A stretch of DNA of 64,000 bases, from contig OZ020254.1 of NCBI GenBank assembly GCA_963971285.1, positions 9,114,001-9,178,000 of the forward strand, written 5' to 3'. Position 1 is the stretch's first letter; every line of letters starts with the position of its first letter. This DNA is from Astropecten irregularis (Eukaryota; Echinodermata; Asteroidea; Paxillosida; Astropectinidae). Position numbers and translations under genes: made by a program. Below, piece after piece: positions 46,601 through 61,020 of this stretch. The notes under the pieces were generated by a model, which was not told the origin of the DNA, ran no database searches, and saw nothing but the letters and a program-made list of their open reading frames with translations.

Positions 46601-48610
46601 CTAAACTTGGATTTCTGGCCATGAAAATGACTTTTAAATTTGGCACAGCTCCTATTTTCCTGTAGAGCACATCTGGGGCTACATTTAGTGCAAGTTTCAG
46701 CTCAATTGACTAAGTATTGAGGGAGAAATTACAAAGTTTAGCGTAAAAAAGTATCTCATAGTCTGAGTGCAGTTTAAATAGCGCCTGCTCAGCTACTTTT
46801 TCGCATAGCGTGTGGTGCTATACGTTGATTTTTGGCAATAAAAATGACTTTGAAATTTTGCAAAGCTCCTACTTTTCTGTAGAGCACATCTGGGGCTATA
46901 TTTCGTGCAAGTTTCAGCTCGATTGACTAAGTATTGAGGGAGAAATTTCAAAGTTTAGCGTAAAAAAGTATCTCATAGTCTGAGTGCAGTTTAAATAGCG
47001 CCTGCTCAGCTACTTTTTCGCATAGCGTGTGGTGCTTTACGTTGATTTTTGGCAATAAAAAAGACTTTGAAATTTGGCACAGCTCTTACTTTTCTGTATA
47101 GAGCACATTTGGGGCTATATTTCGTGCAAGTTCCAGCTCGATTGACTAAGTATTGAGGGAGAAATTTCAAAGTTTAGCGTAAAAAAGTATCTCATAGTCT
47201 AAGTGCAGTTTTAATGTCGCCTGCTCAGCTACTTTTTCGCATAGCGTGTGGTGCTTTACGTTGATTTTTGGCAATAAAAATGACTTTGAAATTTGGCACA
47301 GCTCTTACTTTTCTGTATAGAGCACATTTGGGGCTATATTTCGTGCAAGTTTCAGCTCGATTGACTAAGTATTGAGGGAGAAATTTCAAAGTTTAGCGTA
47401 AAAAAGTATCTCATAGTCTAAGTGCAGTTTTAATGTCGCCTGCTCAGCTTCTTTTTCGCATAGCGTGTGGTGCTAAACTTGGATTTGTGGCCACGAAAAT
47501 GACTTTGAAATTTGACACAGCTCCTATTTTTCTGTAGAGCACATCTGGGGCTACATTTCGTGCAAGTTTCAGCTCGATTGACTAAGTATTGAGGGAGAAA
47601 TTTCAAAGTTTAGCGTAAAAAAGTATCTCATAGTCTGAGTGCAGTTTAAATAGCGCCTGCTCAGCTACTTTTTCGCATAGCGTGTGGTGCTTTACGTTGA
47701 TTTTTGGCAATAAAAATGACTTTGAAATTTGGCACAGCTCTTACTTTTCTGTATAGAGCATATTTTGGGCTATATTTCGTGCAAGTTTTAGCTCGATTGA
47801 CTAAGTATTGAGGGAGAAATTTCAAAGTTTAGCGTAAAAAAGTATCTCATAGTCTAAGTGCAGTTTTCATGTCGCCTGCTCAGCTACTTTTTCCAATAGC
47901 GTGTGGTGCTAAACTTGGATTTCTGGCCATGAAAATGACTTTTGAATTTGGCACAGCTCCTATTTTCCTGTAGAGCACACCTGGGGCTATATTTCGTGCA
48001 AGTTTCAGCTCGATTGACTAAGTATTGAGGGAGAAATTTCAAAGTTTAGCGTAAAAAAGTATCTCATAGTCTAAGTGCAGTTTAAATAGCGCCTGCTCAG
48101 CTACTTTTTCGCTTAGCGTGTGGTGATAAACTTGGATTTGTGGCCATGAAAATGACTTTGAAATTTGGCACAGCTCCTATTTTCCTGTAGAGCACATCTG
48201 GGGCTATATTTCGTGCAAGTTCCAGCTCGATTGACTAAGTATTGAGGGAGAAATTTCAAAGTTTAGCGTAAAAAAGGATCTCATAGTCTAAGTGCAGTTT
48301 AAATAGCGCCTGCTCAGCTACTTTTTCGCTTAGCGTGTGGTGATAAACTTGGATTTGTGGCCATGAAAATGACTTTGAAATTTGGCACAGCTCCTTTTTT
48401 CCTGTAGAGCACACCTAGGGCTATATTTCGTGCAAGTTTCAGCTCGATTGACTAAGTATTGAGGGAGAAATTTCAAAGTTTAGCGTAAAAAAGTATCTCA
48501 TAGTCTGAGTGCAGTTTAAATAGCGCCTGCTCAGCTACTTTTTCGCATAGCGTGTGGTGCTTTACGTTGATTTTTGGCAATAAAAAAGACTTTGAAATTT
48601 GGCACAGCTC

Positions 48611-51600
48611 TTAATTTTCTGTATAGAGCACATTTGGGGCTATATTTCGTGCAAGTTCCAGCTCGATTGACTAAGTATTGAGGGAGAAATTTCAAAGTTT
48701 AGCGTAAAAAAGTATCTCATAGTCTAAGTGCAGTTTTAATGTCGCCTGCTCAGCTACTTTTTCGCATAGCGTGTGGTGCTTTACGTTGATTTTTGGCAAT
48801 AAAAATGACTTTGAAATTTGGCACAGCTCTTACTTTTCTGTATAGAGCACATTTGGGGCTATATTTCGTGCAAGTTTCAGCTCGATTGACTAAGTATTGA
48901 GGGAGAAATTTCAAAGTTTAGCGTGAAAAAGTATCTCATAGTCTAAGTGCAGTTTGAATGTCGCCTGCTCAGCTACTTTTTCGCTTAGCGTGTGGTGCTA
49001 AACTTGGATTTGTGGCCATGAAAATGACTTTTAAATTTGGCACAGCTCCTATTTTCCTGTAGAGCACACCTGGGGCTATATTTCGTGCAAGTTTCAGCTC
49101 AATTGACTAAGTATTGAGGGAGAAATTTCAAAGTTTAGCGTAAAAAAGGATCTCATAGTCTAAGTGCAGTTTAAATAGCGCCTGCTCAGCTACTTTTTCG
49201 CTTAGCGTGTGGTGATAAACTTGGATTTGTGGCCATGAAAATGACTTTGAAATTTGGCACAGCTCCTTTTTTCCTGTAGAGCACACCTAGGGCTATATTT
49301 CGTGCAAGTTTCAGCTCGATTGACTAAGTATTGAGGGAGAAATTTCAAAGTTTAGCGTAAAAAAGTATCTCATAGTCTGAGTGCAGTTTAAATAGCGCCT
49401 GCTCAGCTACTTTTTCGCATAGCGTGTGGTGCTTTACGTTGATTTTTGGCAATAAAAAAGACTTTGAAATTTGGCACAGCTCTTAATTTTCTGTATAGAG
49501 CACATTTGGGGCTATATTTCGTGCAAGTTCCAGCTCGATTGACTAAGTATTGAGGGAGAAATTTCAAAGTTTAGCGTAAAAAAGTATCTCATAGTCTAAG
49601 TGCAGTTTTAATGTCGCCTGCTCAGCTACTTTTTCCAATAGCGTGTGGTGCTAAACTTGGATTTCTGGCCATGAAAATGACTTTTGAATTTGGCACAGCT
49701 CCTATTTTCCTGTATAGCACACCTGGGGCTATATTTCGTGCAAGTTTCAGCTCGATTGACTAAGTATTGAGGGAGAAATTTCAAAGTTTAGCGTAAAAAA
49801 GTATCTCATAGTCTAAGTGCAGTTTAAATAGCGCCTGCTCAGCTACTTTTTCGCTTAGCGTGTGGTGATAAACTTGGATTTGTGGCCATGAAAATGACTT
49901 TGAAATTTGGCACAGCTCCTATTTTCCTGTAGAGCACATCTGGGGCTATATTTCGTGCAAGTTCCAGCTCGATTGACTAAGTATTGAGGGAGAAATTTCA
50001 AAGTTTAGCGTAAAAAAGGATCTCATAGTCTAAGTGCAGTTTAAATAGCGCCTGCTCAGCTACTTTTTCGCTTAGCGTGTGGTGATAAACTTGGATTTGT
50101 GGCCATGAAAATGACTTTGAAATTTGGCACAGCTCCTTTTTTCCTGTAGAGCACACCTAGGGCTATATTTCGTGCAAGTTTCAGCTCGATTGACTAAGTA
50201 TTGAGGGAGAAATTTCAAAGTTTAGCGTAAAAAAGTATCTCATAGTCTGAGTGCAGTTTAAATAGCGCCTGCTCAGCTACTTTTTCGCATAGCGTGTGGT
50301 GCTTTACGTTGATTTTTGGCAATAAAAAAGACTTTGAAATTTGGCACAGCTCTTAATTTTCTGTATAGAGCACATTTGGGGCTATATTTCGTGCAAGTTC
50401 CAGCTCGATTGACTAAGTATTGAGGGAGAAATTTCAAAGTTTAGCGTAAAAAAGTATCTCATAGTCTAAGTGCAGTTTTAATGTCGCCTGCTCAGCTACT
50501 TTTTCGCATAGCGTGTGGTGCTTTACGTTGATTTTTGGCAATAAAAATGACTTTGAAATTTGGCACAGCTCTTACTTTTCTGTATAGAGCACATTTGGGG
50601 CTATATTTCGTGCAAGTTTCAGCTCGATTGACTAAGTATTGAGGGAGAAATTTCAAAGTTTAGCGTGAAAAAGTATCTCATAGTCTAAGTGCAGTTTGAA
50701 TGTCGCCTGCTCAGCTACTTTTTCGCTTAGCGTGTGGTGCTAAACTTGGATTTGTGGCCATGAAAATGACTTTTAAATTTGGCACAGCTCCTATTTTCCT
50801 GTAGAGCACACCTGGGGCTATATTTCGTGCAAGTTTCAGCTCAATTGACTAAGTATTGAGGAAGAAATTTCAAAGTTTAGCGTAAAAAAGGATCTCATAG
50901 TCTAAGTGCAGTTTAAATAGCGCCTGCTCAGCTACTTTTTCGCTTAGCGTGTGGTGATAAACTTGGATTTGTGGCCATGAAAATGACTTTGAAATTTGGC
51001 ACAGCTCCTTTTTTCCTGTAGAGCACACCTAGGGCTATATTTCGTGCAAGTTTCAGCTCGATTGACTAAGTATTGAGGGAGAAATTTCAAAGTTTAGCGT
51101 AAAAAAGTATCTCATAGTCTGAGTGCAGTTTAAATAGCGCCTGCTCAGCTACTTTTTCGCATAGCGTGTGGTGCTTTACGTTGATTTTTGGCAATAAAAA
51201 AGACTTTGAAATTTGGCACAGCTCTTAATTTTCTGTATAGAGCACATTTGGGGCTATATTTCGTGCAAGTTCCAGCTCGATTGACTAAGTATTGAGGGAG
51301 AAATTTCAAAGTTTAGCGTAAAAAAGTATCTCATAGTCTAAGTGCAGTTTTAATGTCGCCTGCTCAGCTACTTTTTCCAATAGCGTGTGGTGCTAAACTT
51401 GGATTTCTGGCCATGAAAATGACTTTTGAATTTGGCACAGCTCCTATTTTCCTGTATAGCACACCTGGGGCTATATTTCGTGCAAGTTTCAGCTCGATTG
51501 ACTAAGTATTGAGGGAGAAATTTCAAAGTTTAGCGTAAAAAAGTATCTCATAGTCTAAGTGCAGTTTAAATAGCGCCTGCTCAGCTACTTTTTCGCTTAG

Positions 51601-52970
51601 CGTGTGGTGATAAACTTGGATTTGTGGCCATGAAAATGACTTTGAAATTTGGCACAGCTCCTATTTTCCTGTAGAGCACATCTGGGGCTATATTTCGTGC
51701 AAGTTCCAGCTCGATTGACTAAGTATTGAGGGAGAAATTTCAAAGTTTAGCGTAAAAAAGGATCTCATAGTCTAAGTGCAGTTTAAATAGCGCCTGCTCA
51801 GCTACTTTTTCGCTTAGCGTGTGGTGATAAACTTGGATTTGTGGCCATGAAAATGACTTTGAAATTTGGCACAGCTCCTTTTTTCCTGTAGAGCACACCT
51901 AGGGCTATATTTCGTGCAAGTTTCAGCTCGATTGACTAAGTATTGAGGGAGAAATTTCAAAGTTTAGCGTAAAAAAGTATCTCATAGTCTGAGTGCAGTT
52001 TAAATAGCGCCTGCTCAGCTACTTTTTCGCATAGCGTGTGGTGCTTTACGTTGATTTTTGGCAATAAAAAAGACTTTGAAATTTGGCACAGCTCTTAATT
52101 TTCTGTATAGAGCACATTTGGGGCTATATTTCGTGCAAGTTCCAGCTCGATTGACTAAGTATTGAGGGAGAAATTTCAAAGTTTAGCGTAAAAAAGTATC
52201 TCATAGTCTAAGTGCAGTTTTAATGTCGCCTGCTCAGCTACTTTTTCGCATAGCGTGTGGTGCTTTACGTTGATTTTTGGCAATAAAAATGACTTTGAAA
52301 TTTGGCACAGCTCTTACTTTTCTGTATAGAGCACATTTGGGGCTATATTTCGTGCAAGTTTTAGCTCGATTGACTAAGTATTGAGGGAGAAATTTCAAAG
52401 TTTAGCGTGAAAAAGTATCTCATAGTCTAAGTGCAGTTTTAATGTCGCCTGCTCAGCTACTTTTTCGCTTAGCGTGTGGTGCTAAACTTGGATTTGTGGC
52501 CATGAAAATGACTTTTAAATTTGGCACAGCTCCTATTTTCCTGTAGAGCACACCTGGGGCTATATTTCGTGCAAGTTTCAGCTCAATTGACTAAGTATTG
52601 AGGGAGAAATTTCAAAGTTTAGCGTAAAAAAGGATCTCATAGTCTAAGTGCAGTTTAAATAGCGCCTGCTCAGCTACTTTTTCGCTTAGCGTGTGGTGAT
52701 AAACTTGGATTTGTGGCCATGAAAATGACTTTGAAATTTGGCACAGCTCCTTTTTTCCTGTAGAGCACACCTAGGGCTATATTTCGTGCAAGTTTCAGCT
52801 CGATTGACTAAGTATTGAGGGAGAAATTTCAAAGTTTAGCGTAAAAAAGTATCTCATAGTCTGAGTGCAGTTTAAATAGCGCCTGCTCAGCTACTTTTTC
52901 GCATAGCGTGTGGTGCTTTACGTTGATTTTTGGCAATAAAAAAGACTTTGAAATTTGGCACAGCTCTTAA
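48611..52970. repeat. 1,742-bp higher-order repeat of 8 monomers
   Basis: TTAATTTTCTGTATAG, specific to one monomer subtype, is at 48611, 50353 and 52095 and, for the half-register copy, at 49483, 51225 and 52967. Each series steps by exactly 1,742 bp, which is 8 monomers. The two half-units of about 871 bp share some monomers, then differ: one continues with CGCATAGCGTGTGGTGCTTT and the other with CCAATAGCGTGTGGTGCTAA. About 2.5 copies are present. Confidence 0.85.
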
Positions 52971-55662
52971 TTTTCTGTATAGAGCACATTTGGGGCTATA
53001 TTTCGTGCAAGTTCCAGCTCGATTGACTAAGTATTGAGGGAGAAATTTCAAAGTTTAGCGTAAAAAAGTATCTCATAGTCTAAGTGCAGTTTTAATGTCG
53101 CCTGCTCAGCTACTTTTTCCAATAGCGTGTGGTGCTAAACTTGGATTTCTGGCCATGAAAATGACTTTTGAATTTGGCACAGCTCCTATTTTCCTGTATA
53201 GCACACCTGGGGCTATATTTCGTGCAAGTTTCAGCTCGATTGACTAAGTATTGAGGGAGAAATTTCAAAGTTTAGCGTAAAAAAGTATCTCATAGTCTAA
53301 GTGCAGTTTAAATAGCGCCTGCTCAGCTACTTTTTCGCTTAGCGTGTGGTGATAAACTTGGATTTGTGGCCATGAAAATGACTTTGAAATTTGGCACAGC
53401 TCCTTTTTTCCTGTAGAGCACACCTAGGGCTATATTTCGTGCAAGTTTCAGCTCGATTGACTAAGTATTGAGGGAGAAATTTCAAAGTTTAGCGTAAAAA
53501 AGTATCTCATAGTCTAAGTGCAGTTTAAATAGCGCCTGCTCAGCTACTTTTTCGCATAGCGTGTGGTGCTAAACTTGGATTTGTGGCCACGAAAATGACT
53601 TTGAAATTTGACACAGCTCCTATTTTTCTGTAGAGCACATCTGGGGCTACATTTCGTGCAAGTTTCAGCTCGATTGACTAAGTATTGAGGGAGAAATTTC
53701 AAAGTTTAGCGTAAAAAAGTATCTCATAGTCTAAGTTCAGTTTTAATGTCGCCTGCTCAGCTACTTTTTCGCATAGCGTTTGGTGCTTTACGTTGATTTT
53801 TGGCAATAAAAATGACTTTGAAATTTGGCACAGCTCTTACTTTTCTGTATAGAGCACATTTGGGGCTATATTTCGTGCAAGTTTCAGCTTGATTGACTAA
53901 GTATTGAGGGAGAAATTTCAAAGTTTAGCGTGAAAAAGTATCTCATAGTCTAAGTGCAGTTTTAATGTCGCCTGCTCAGCTACTTTTTCGCTTAGCGTGT
54001 GGTGCTAAACTTGGATTTGTGGCCATGAAAATGACTTTTAAATTTGCACAGCTCCTATTTTCCTGTAGAGCACACCTGGGGCTATATTTCGTGCAAGTTT
54101 CAGCTCAATTGACTAAGTATTGAGGGAGAAATTTCAAAGTTTAGCGTAAAAAAGTATCTCATAGTCTAAGTGCAGTTTTAATGTCGCCTGCTCAGCTACT
54201 TTTTCGCATAGCGTGTGGTGCTTTACGTTGATTTTTGGCAATAAAAATGACTTTGAAATTTGGCACAGCTCTTACTTTTCTGTATAGAGCATATTTGGGG
54301 CTATATTTCGTGCAAGTTCCAGCTCGATTGACTAAGTATTGAGGGAGAAATTTCAAAGTTTAGCGTAAAAAAGTATCTCATAGTCTAAGTGCAGTTTTAA
54401 TGTCGCCTGCTCAGCTACTTTTTCCAATAGCGTGTGGTGCTAAACTTGGATTTGTGGCCATGAAAATGACTTTTAAATTTGGGACAGCTCCTATTTTCCT
54501 GTGGGGCACACCTAGGGCTATATTTCGTGCAAGTTTCAGCTCAATTGACTAAGTATTGAGGGAGAAATTTCAAAGTTTAGCGTAAAAAAGTATCTCATTG
54601 TCTAAGTGAAGTTTAGACTCAGCTGCTCAGCTGCTTTTTCGCATAGCGTGTGGTGCTGAACTTGGATTTTCGGCCATAAAGATTACTTTGAAATTTGGCA
54701 CAGCTCCTATTTTCCTGTAGAGCACATCTAGGGCTATATTTCGTGCAAGTTTCAGCTCAATTGACTAAGTATTGAGGGAGAAATTTCAAAGTTTAGCGTA
54801 AAAAAGTATCTCATAGTCTAAGTGCAGTTTAAATAGCGCCTGCTCAGCTGCTTTTTCGCTTAGCGTGTGGTGATAAACTTGGATTTGTGGCCATGAAAAT
54901 GACTTTGAAATTTGGCACAGCTCCTATTTTCCTGTAGAGCACATCTGGGGCTACATTTCGTGCAAGTTTCAGCTTAATTGACTAAGTATTGAGGGAGAAA
55001 TTCTAAAGTTTAGCGTAAAAAAGTATCTCATAGTCTAAGTGCAGTTTAAATAGCGCCTGCTCAGCTGCTTTTTCGCATAGCGTGTGGTGCTAAACTTGGA
55101 TTTTCGGCCATAAAGATTACTTTGAAATTTGGCACAGCTCCTATTTTCCTGTAGAGCACATCTAGGGCTATATTTCGTGCAAGTTTCAGCTCAATTGACT
55201 AAGTATTGAGGGAGAAATTTCAAAGTTTAGCGTAAAAAAGTATCTCATAGTCTAAGTGCAGTTTAAATAGCGCCTGCTCAGCTACTTTTTCGCTTAGCGT
55301 GTGGTGATAAACTTGGATTTGTGGCCATGAAAATGACTTTGAAATTTGGCACAGCTCCTATTTTCCTGTAGAGCACATCTGGGGCTATATTTCGTGCAAG
55401 TTCCAGCTCGATTGACTAAGTATTGAGGGAGAAATTTCAAAGTTTAGCGTAAAAAAGGATCTCATAGTCTAAGTGCAGTTTAAATAGCGCCTGCTCAGCT
55501 GCTTTTTCGCATAGCGTGTGGTGCTAAACTTGGATTTTTGGCCATAAAGATTACTTTGAAATTTGGCACAGCTCCTATTTTCCTGTAGAGCACATCTGGG
55601 GCTACATTTCGTGCAAGTTTCAGCTCAATTTACTAAGTATTGAGGGAGAAATTTCAAAGTTT

Positions 55663-58600
55663 AGCTTAAAAAAGGATCTCATACTCTAAGTGTAGTTTTA
55701 ATGTCGCCTGCTCTGCTACTTTTTCGCATAGCGTGTGGTGCTAAACTTGGATTTGTGGCCATGGAAATGACTTTGAAATTTGGCACAGCTCCTATTTTCC
55801 TGTAAAACACACCTAGGGCTATATTTTGTGCAAGTTTCAGCTCAATTGACTAAGTATTGAGGGAGAAATTTCAAAGTTTAGCGTAAAAAAGTATCTCATA
55901 GTCTGAGTGCAGAGCACTCCTGTAGCGCACATCTGGGGCTACATTTCGTGCAAGTTTCAGCTCAATTGACTCAGTATTGACTGAGAAATTTCAAAGTTTA
56001 GCGTAAAAAAGTATCTCATAGTCTGACTGCAGTTTAAATAGCGCCTGCTCTGCTACTTTTTCGCATAGCGTGTGGTGCTATACGTTGATTTTTGGCAATA
56101 AAAATGACTTTGAAATTTGGCACAGCTTCTACTTTTCCTGTAGAGCACACCTAAGGCTATATTTCGTGCAAGTTTCAGCTCGATTGACTAAATATTGAGG
56201 GAGAAATTTCAAAGTTTAGCTTAAAAAAGGATCTCATACTCTAAGTGCAGTTTTAATGTGGCCTGCTCTGCTACTTTTTCGCATAGCGTGTGGTGCTAAA
56301 CTTGGATTTGTGGCCATGATAATGACTTTGAAATTTGGCACAGCTCCTATTTTCCTGTAGAGCACACCTAGGGCTATATTCTGTGCAAGTTTCAGCTCAA
56401 TTGACTAAGTTTTGAGGGAGAAATTTCAAAGTTTAGCGTAAAAAAGTATCTCATAGTCTAAGTGCAGTTTTAATGTCGCCTGCTCTGCTACTTTTTCGCG
56501 TAGCGTGTGGTGCTATACTTTGATTTGTGGCCATAAAGATTACTTTGAAATTTGGCACAGCTCCTATTTTCCTGTGGAGCACATCTGGGGCTATATTTCG
56601 TGCAAGTTTCAGCTCGATTGACTAAGTATTGAGGGAGAAATTTCAAAGTTTAGCGTAAAAAAGTATCTCATAGTCTAAGTGCATGTTTTAATGTCGCCTG
56701 CTCAGCTACTTTTTCGCATAGCGTGTGGTGCTAAACCTGGATTTGTGGCCCGGAAAATGACTTTGAAATTTGGCACAGCTCCTATTTTCCTGTAGAGCAC
56801 ACCTAGGGCTACATTTCTTGCAAGTTTCAGCTCGATTGACTAAATATTGAGGGAGAAATTTTAAAGTTTAGGTGAAAAAAGTATCTCGTAGTCTAAGTGC
56901 AGTTTTAATGTCGCCTGCTAAGCTACTTTTTCGCATAGCGTGTGGTGCTAAACTTGGATTTGTGGCCCTGAAAATGACTTTGAAATTTGGCACAGCGCCT
57001 ATGTTCCTGTAGAGCACATCTGGGGCTACATTTCGTGCAAGTTTCAGCTCGATTGACTAAGTATTGAGGGAGAAATTTCAAAGTTTAGCTCATTGTCTAA
57101 GTGAAGTTTAGACTCAGCTGCTCAGCTGCTTTTTCGCATAGCGTGTGGTGCTAAACTTGGATTTTCGGCCATAAAGATTACTTTGAAATTTGGCACAGCT
57201 CCTATTTTCCTGTAGAGCACATCTAGGGCTATATTTCGTGCAAGTTTCAGCTCAATTGACTAAGTATTGAGGGAGAAATTTCAAAGTTTAGCGTAAAAAA
57301 GTATCTCATAGTCTAAGTGCAGTTTAAATAGCGCCTGCTCAGCTACTTTTTCGCTTAGCGTGTGGTGATAAACTTGGATTTGTGGCCATGAAAATGACTT
57401 TGAAATTTGGCACAGCTCCTATTTTCCTGTAGAGCACATCTGGGGCTATATTTCGTGCAAGTTCCAGCTCGATTGACTAAGTATTGAGGGAGAAATTTCA
57501 AAGTTTAGCGTAAAAAAGGATCTCATAGTCTAAGTGCAGTTTAAATAGCGCCTGCTCAGCTACTTTTTCGCTTAGCGTGTGGTGATAAACTTGGATTTGT
57601 GGCCATGAAAATGACTTTGAAATTTGGCACAGCTCCTTTTTTCCTGTAGAGCACACCTAGGGCTATATTTCGTGCAAGTTTCAGCTCGATTGACTAAGTA
57701 TTGAGGGAGAAATTTCAAAGTTTAGCGTAAAAAAGTATCTCATAGTCTGAGTGCAGTTTAAATAGCGCCTGCTCAGCTACTTTTTCGCATAGCGTGTGGT
57801 GCTTTACGTTGATTTTTGGCAATAAAAAAGACTTTGAAATTTGGCACAGCTCTTAATTTTCTGTATAGAGCACATTTGGGGCTATATTTCGTGCAAGTTC
57901 CAGCTCGATTGACTAAGTATTGAGGGAGAAATTTCAAAGTTTAGCGTAAAAAAGTATCTCATAGTCTAAGTGCAGTTTTAATGTCGCCTGCTCAGCTACT
58001 TTTTCGCATAGCGTGTGGTGCTTTACGTTGATTTTTGGCAATAAAAATGACTTTGAAATTTGGCACAGCTCTTACTTTTCTGTATAGAGCATATTTGGGG
58101 CTATATTTCGTGCAAGTTCCAGCTCGATTGACTAAGTATTGAGGGAGAAATTTCAAAGTTTAGCGTAAAAAAGTATCTCATAGTCTAAGTGCAGTTTTAA
58201 TGTCGCCTGCTCAGCTACTTTTTCCAATAGCGTGTGGTGCTAAACTTGGATTTGTGGCCATGAAAATGACTTTTAAATTTGGCACAGCTCCTATTTTCCT
58301 GTAGAGCACACCTGGGGCTACATTTCGTGCAAGTTTCAGCTCGATTGACTAAGTATTGAGGGAAAAATTTCAAAGTTTAGGTTAAAAAAGGATCTCATAC
58401 TCTAAGTGCAGTTTTAATGTCGCCTGCTCTGCTACTTTTTCGCATAGCGTGTGGTGCTAAATTTGGATTTGTGGCCATGAAAATTACTTTGAAATTTGGC
58501 ACAGCTCCTATTTTCCTGTAAAGCACACCTAGGGCTATATTTCGTGCAAGTTTCAGCTCAATTGACTAAGTATTGAGGGAGAAATTTCAAAGTTTAGCGT

Positions 58601-61020
58601 AAAAAAGTATCTCATTGTCTAAGTGAAGTTTAGACTCAGCTGCTCAGCTGCTTTTTCGCATAGCGTGTGGTGCTAAACTTGGATTTTCGGCCATAAAGAT
58701 TACTTTGAAATTTGGCACAGCTCCTATTTTCCTGTAGAGCACATCTAGGGCTATATTTCGTGCAAGTTTCAGCTCAATTGACTAAGTATTGAGGGAGAAA
58801 TTTCAAAGTTTAGCGTAAAAAAGTATCTCATAGTCTAAGTGCAGTTTAAATAGCGCCTGCTCAGCTGCTTTTTCGCATAGCGTGTGGTGCTAAACTTGAA
58901 TTTTTGGCCATAAAGATTACTTTGAAATTTGGCACAGCTCCTATTTTCCTGTAGAGCACATCTGGGGCTACATTTTGTGCAAGTTTCAGCTCAATTGACT
59001 AAGTATTGAGGGAGAAATTTCAAAGTTTAGCGTAAAAAAAGTATCTCATTGTCTAAGTGAAGTTTAGACTCAGCTGCTCAGCTGCTTTTTCGCATAGCGT
59101 GTGGTGCTAAACTTGGATTTTCGGCCATAAAGATTACTTTGAAATTTGGTACAGCTCCTATTTTCCTGTAGAGCACACCTAGGGCTATATTTCATGCAAG
59201 TTTCAGCTCAATTGACTAAGTATTGAGGGAGAAATTTCAAAGTTTAGCGTTAAAAAGTATCTCATAGTCTAAGTGCAGTTTAAATAGCGCCTGCTCAGCT
59301 GCTTTTTCGCATAGCGTGTGGTGCTAAACTTGAATTTTTGGCCATAAAGATTACTTTGAAATTTGGCACAGCTCCTATTTTCCTGTAGAGCACATCTGGG
59401 GCTACATTTCGTGCAAGTTTCAGCTCAATTGACTAAGTATTGAGGGAGAAATTCTAAAGTTTAGCGTAAAAAAGTATCTCATAGTCTAAGTGCAGTTTAA
59501 ATAGCGCCTGCTCAGCTGCTTTTTCGCATAGCGTGTGGTGCTAAACTTGGATTTTTGGCCATAAAGATTACTTTGAAATTTGGCACAGCTCCTATTTTCC
59601 TGTAGAGCACATCTGGGGCTACATTTCGTGCAAGTTTCAGCTCAATTTACTAAGTATTGAGGGAGAAATTTCAAAGTTTAGCTTAAAAAAGGATCTCATA
59701 CTCTAAGTGTAGTTTTAATGTCGCCTGCTCTGCTACTTTTTCGCATAGCGTGTGGTGCTAAACTTGGATTTGTGGCCATGGAAATGACTTTGAAATTTGG
59801 CACAGCTCCTATTTTCCTGTAAAACACACCTAGGGCTATATTTTGTGCAAGTTTCAGCTCAATTGACTAAGTATTGAGTCTGAGTGCAGAGCACTCCTGT
59901 AGCGCACATCTGGGGCTACATTTCGTGCAAGTTTCAGCTCAATTGACTCAGTATTGACTGAGAAATTTCAAAGTTTAGCGTAAAAAAGTATCTCATAGTC
60001 TGAGTGCAGTTTAAATAGCGCCTGCTCTGCTACTTTTTCGCATAGCGTGTGGTGCTATACGTTGATTTTTGGCAATAAAAATGACTTTGAAATTTGGCAC
60101 AGCTTCTACTTTTCCTGTAGAGCACACCTAAGGCTATATTTCGTGCAAGTTTCAGCTCGATTGACTAAATATTGAGGGAGAAATTTCAAAGTTTAGCTTA
60201 AAAAAGGATCTCATACTCTAAGTGCAGTTTTAATGTGGCCTGCTCTGCTACTTTTTCGCATAGCGTGTGGTGCTAAACTTGGATTTGTGGCCATGATAAT
60301 GACTTTGAAATTTGGCACAGCTCCTATTTTCCTGTAGAGCACACCTAGGGCTATATTCTGTGCAAGTTTCAGCTCAATTGACTAAGTATTGAGGGAGAAA
60401 TTTCAAAGTTTAGCGTAAAAAAGTATCTCATAGTCTAAGTGCAGTTTTAATGTCGCCTGCTCTGCTACTTTTTCGCGTAGCGTGTGGTGCTATACTTTGA
60501 TTTGTGGCCATAAAGATTACTTTGAAATTTGGCACAGCTCCTATTTTCCTGTGGAGCACATCTGGGGCTATATTTCGTGCAAGTTTCAGCTCGATTGACT
60601 AAGTATTGAGGGAGAAATTTCAAAGTTTAGCGTAAAAAAGTATCTCATAGTCTAAGTGCATGTTTTAATGTCGCCTGCTCAGCTACTTTTTCGCATAGCG
60701 TGTGGTGTTAAACCTAGATTTGTGGCCCTGAAAATGACTTTGAAATTTGGCACAGCTCCTATTTTCCTGTAGAGCACACCTAGGGCTACATTTCTTGCAA
60801 GTTTCAGCTCGATTGACTATATATTGAGGGAGAAATTTTAAAGTTTAGGTGAAAAAAGTATCTCGTAGTCTAAGTGCAGTTTTAATGTCGCCTGCTAAGC
60901 TACTTTTTCGCATAGCGTGTGGTGCTAAACTTGGATTTGTGGCCCTGAAAATGACTTTGAAATTTGGCACAGCGCCTATTTTCCTGTAAAGCACATCTGG
61001 GGCTACATTTCGTGCAAGTT
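55663..61020. repeat. Duplicated multi-monomer block with a 41-bp deletion
   Basis: A distinctive block starting GCTTAAAAAAGGATCTCAT at 55663 recurs at 59681 (offset 4,018 bp), including an atypical short monomer GAGTGCAGAGCACTCCTG. Beyond that point the offset is 3,977 bp, because the second copy lacks 41 bp at about 59877. The region between, 57090-59650, is marked by TCATTGTCTAAGTGAAG monomers also found near 54596, 57090, 58612 and 59048. Confidence 0.75.
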
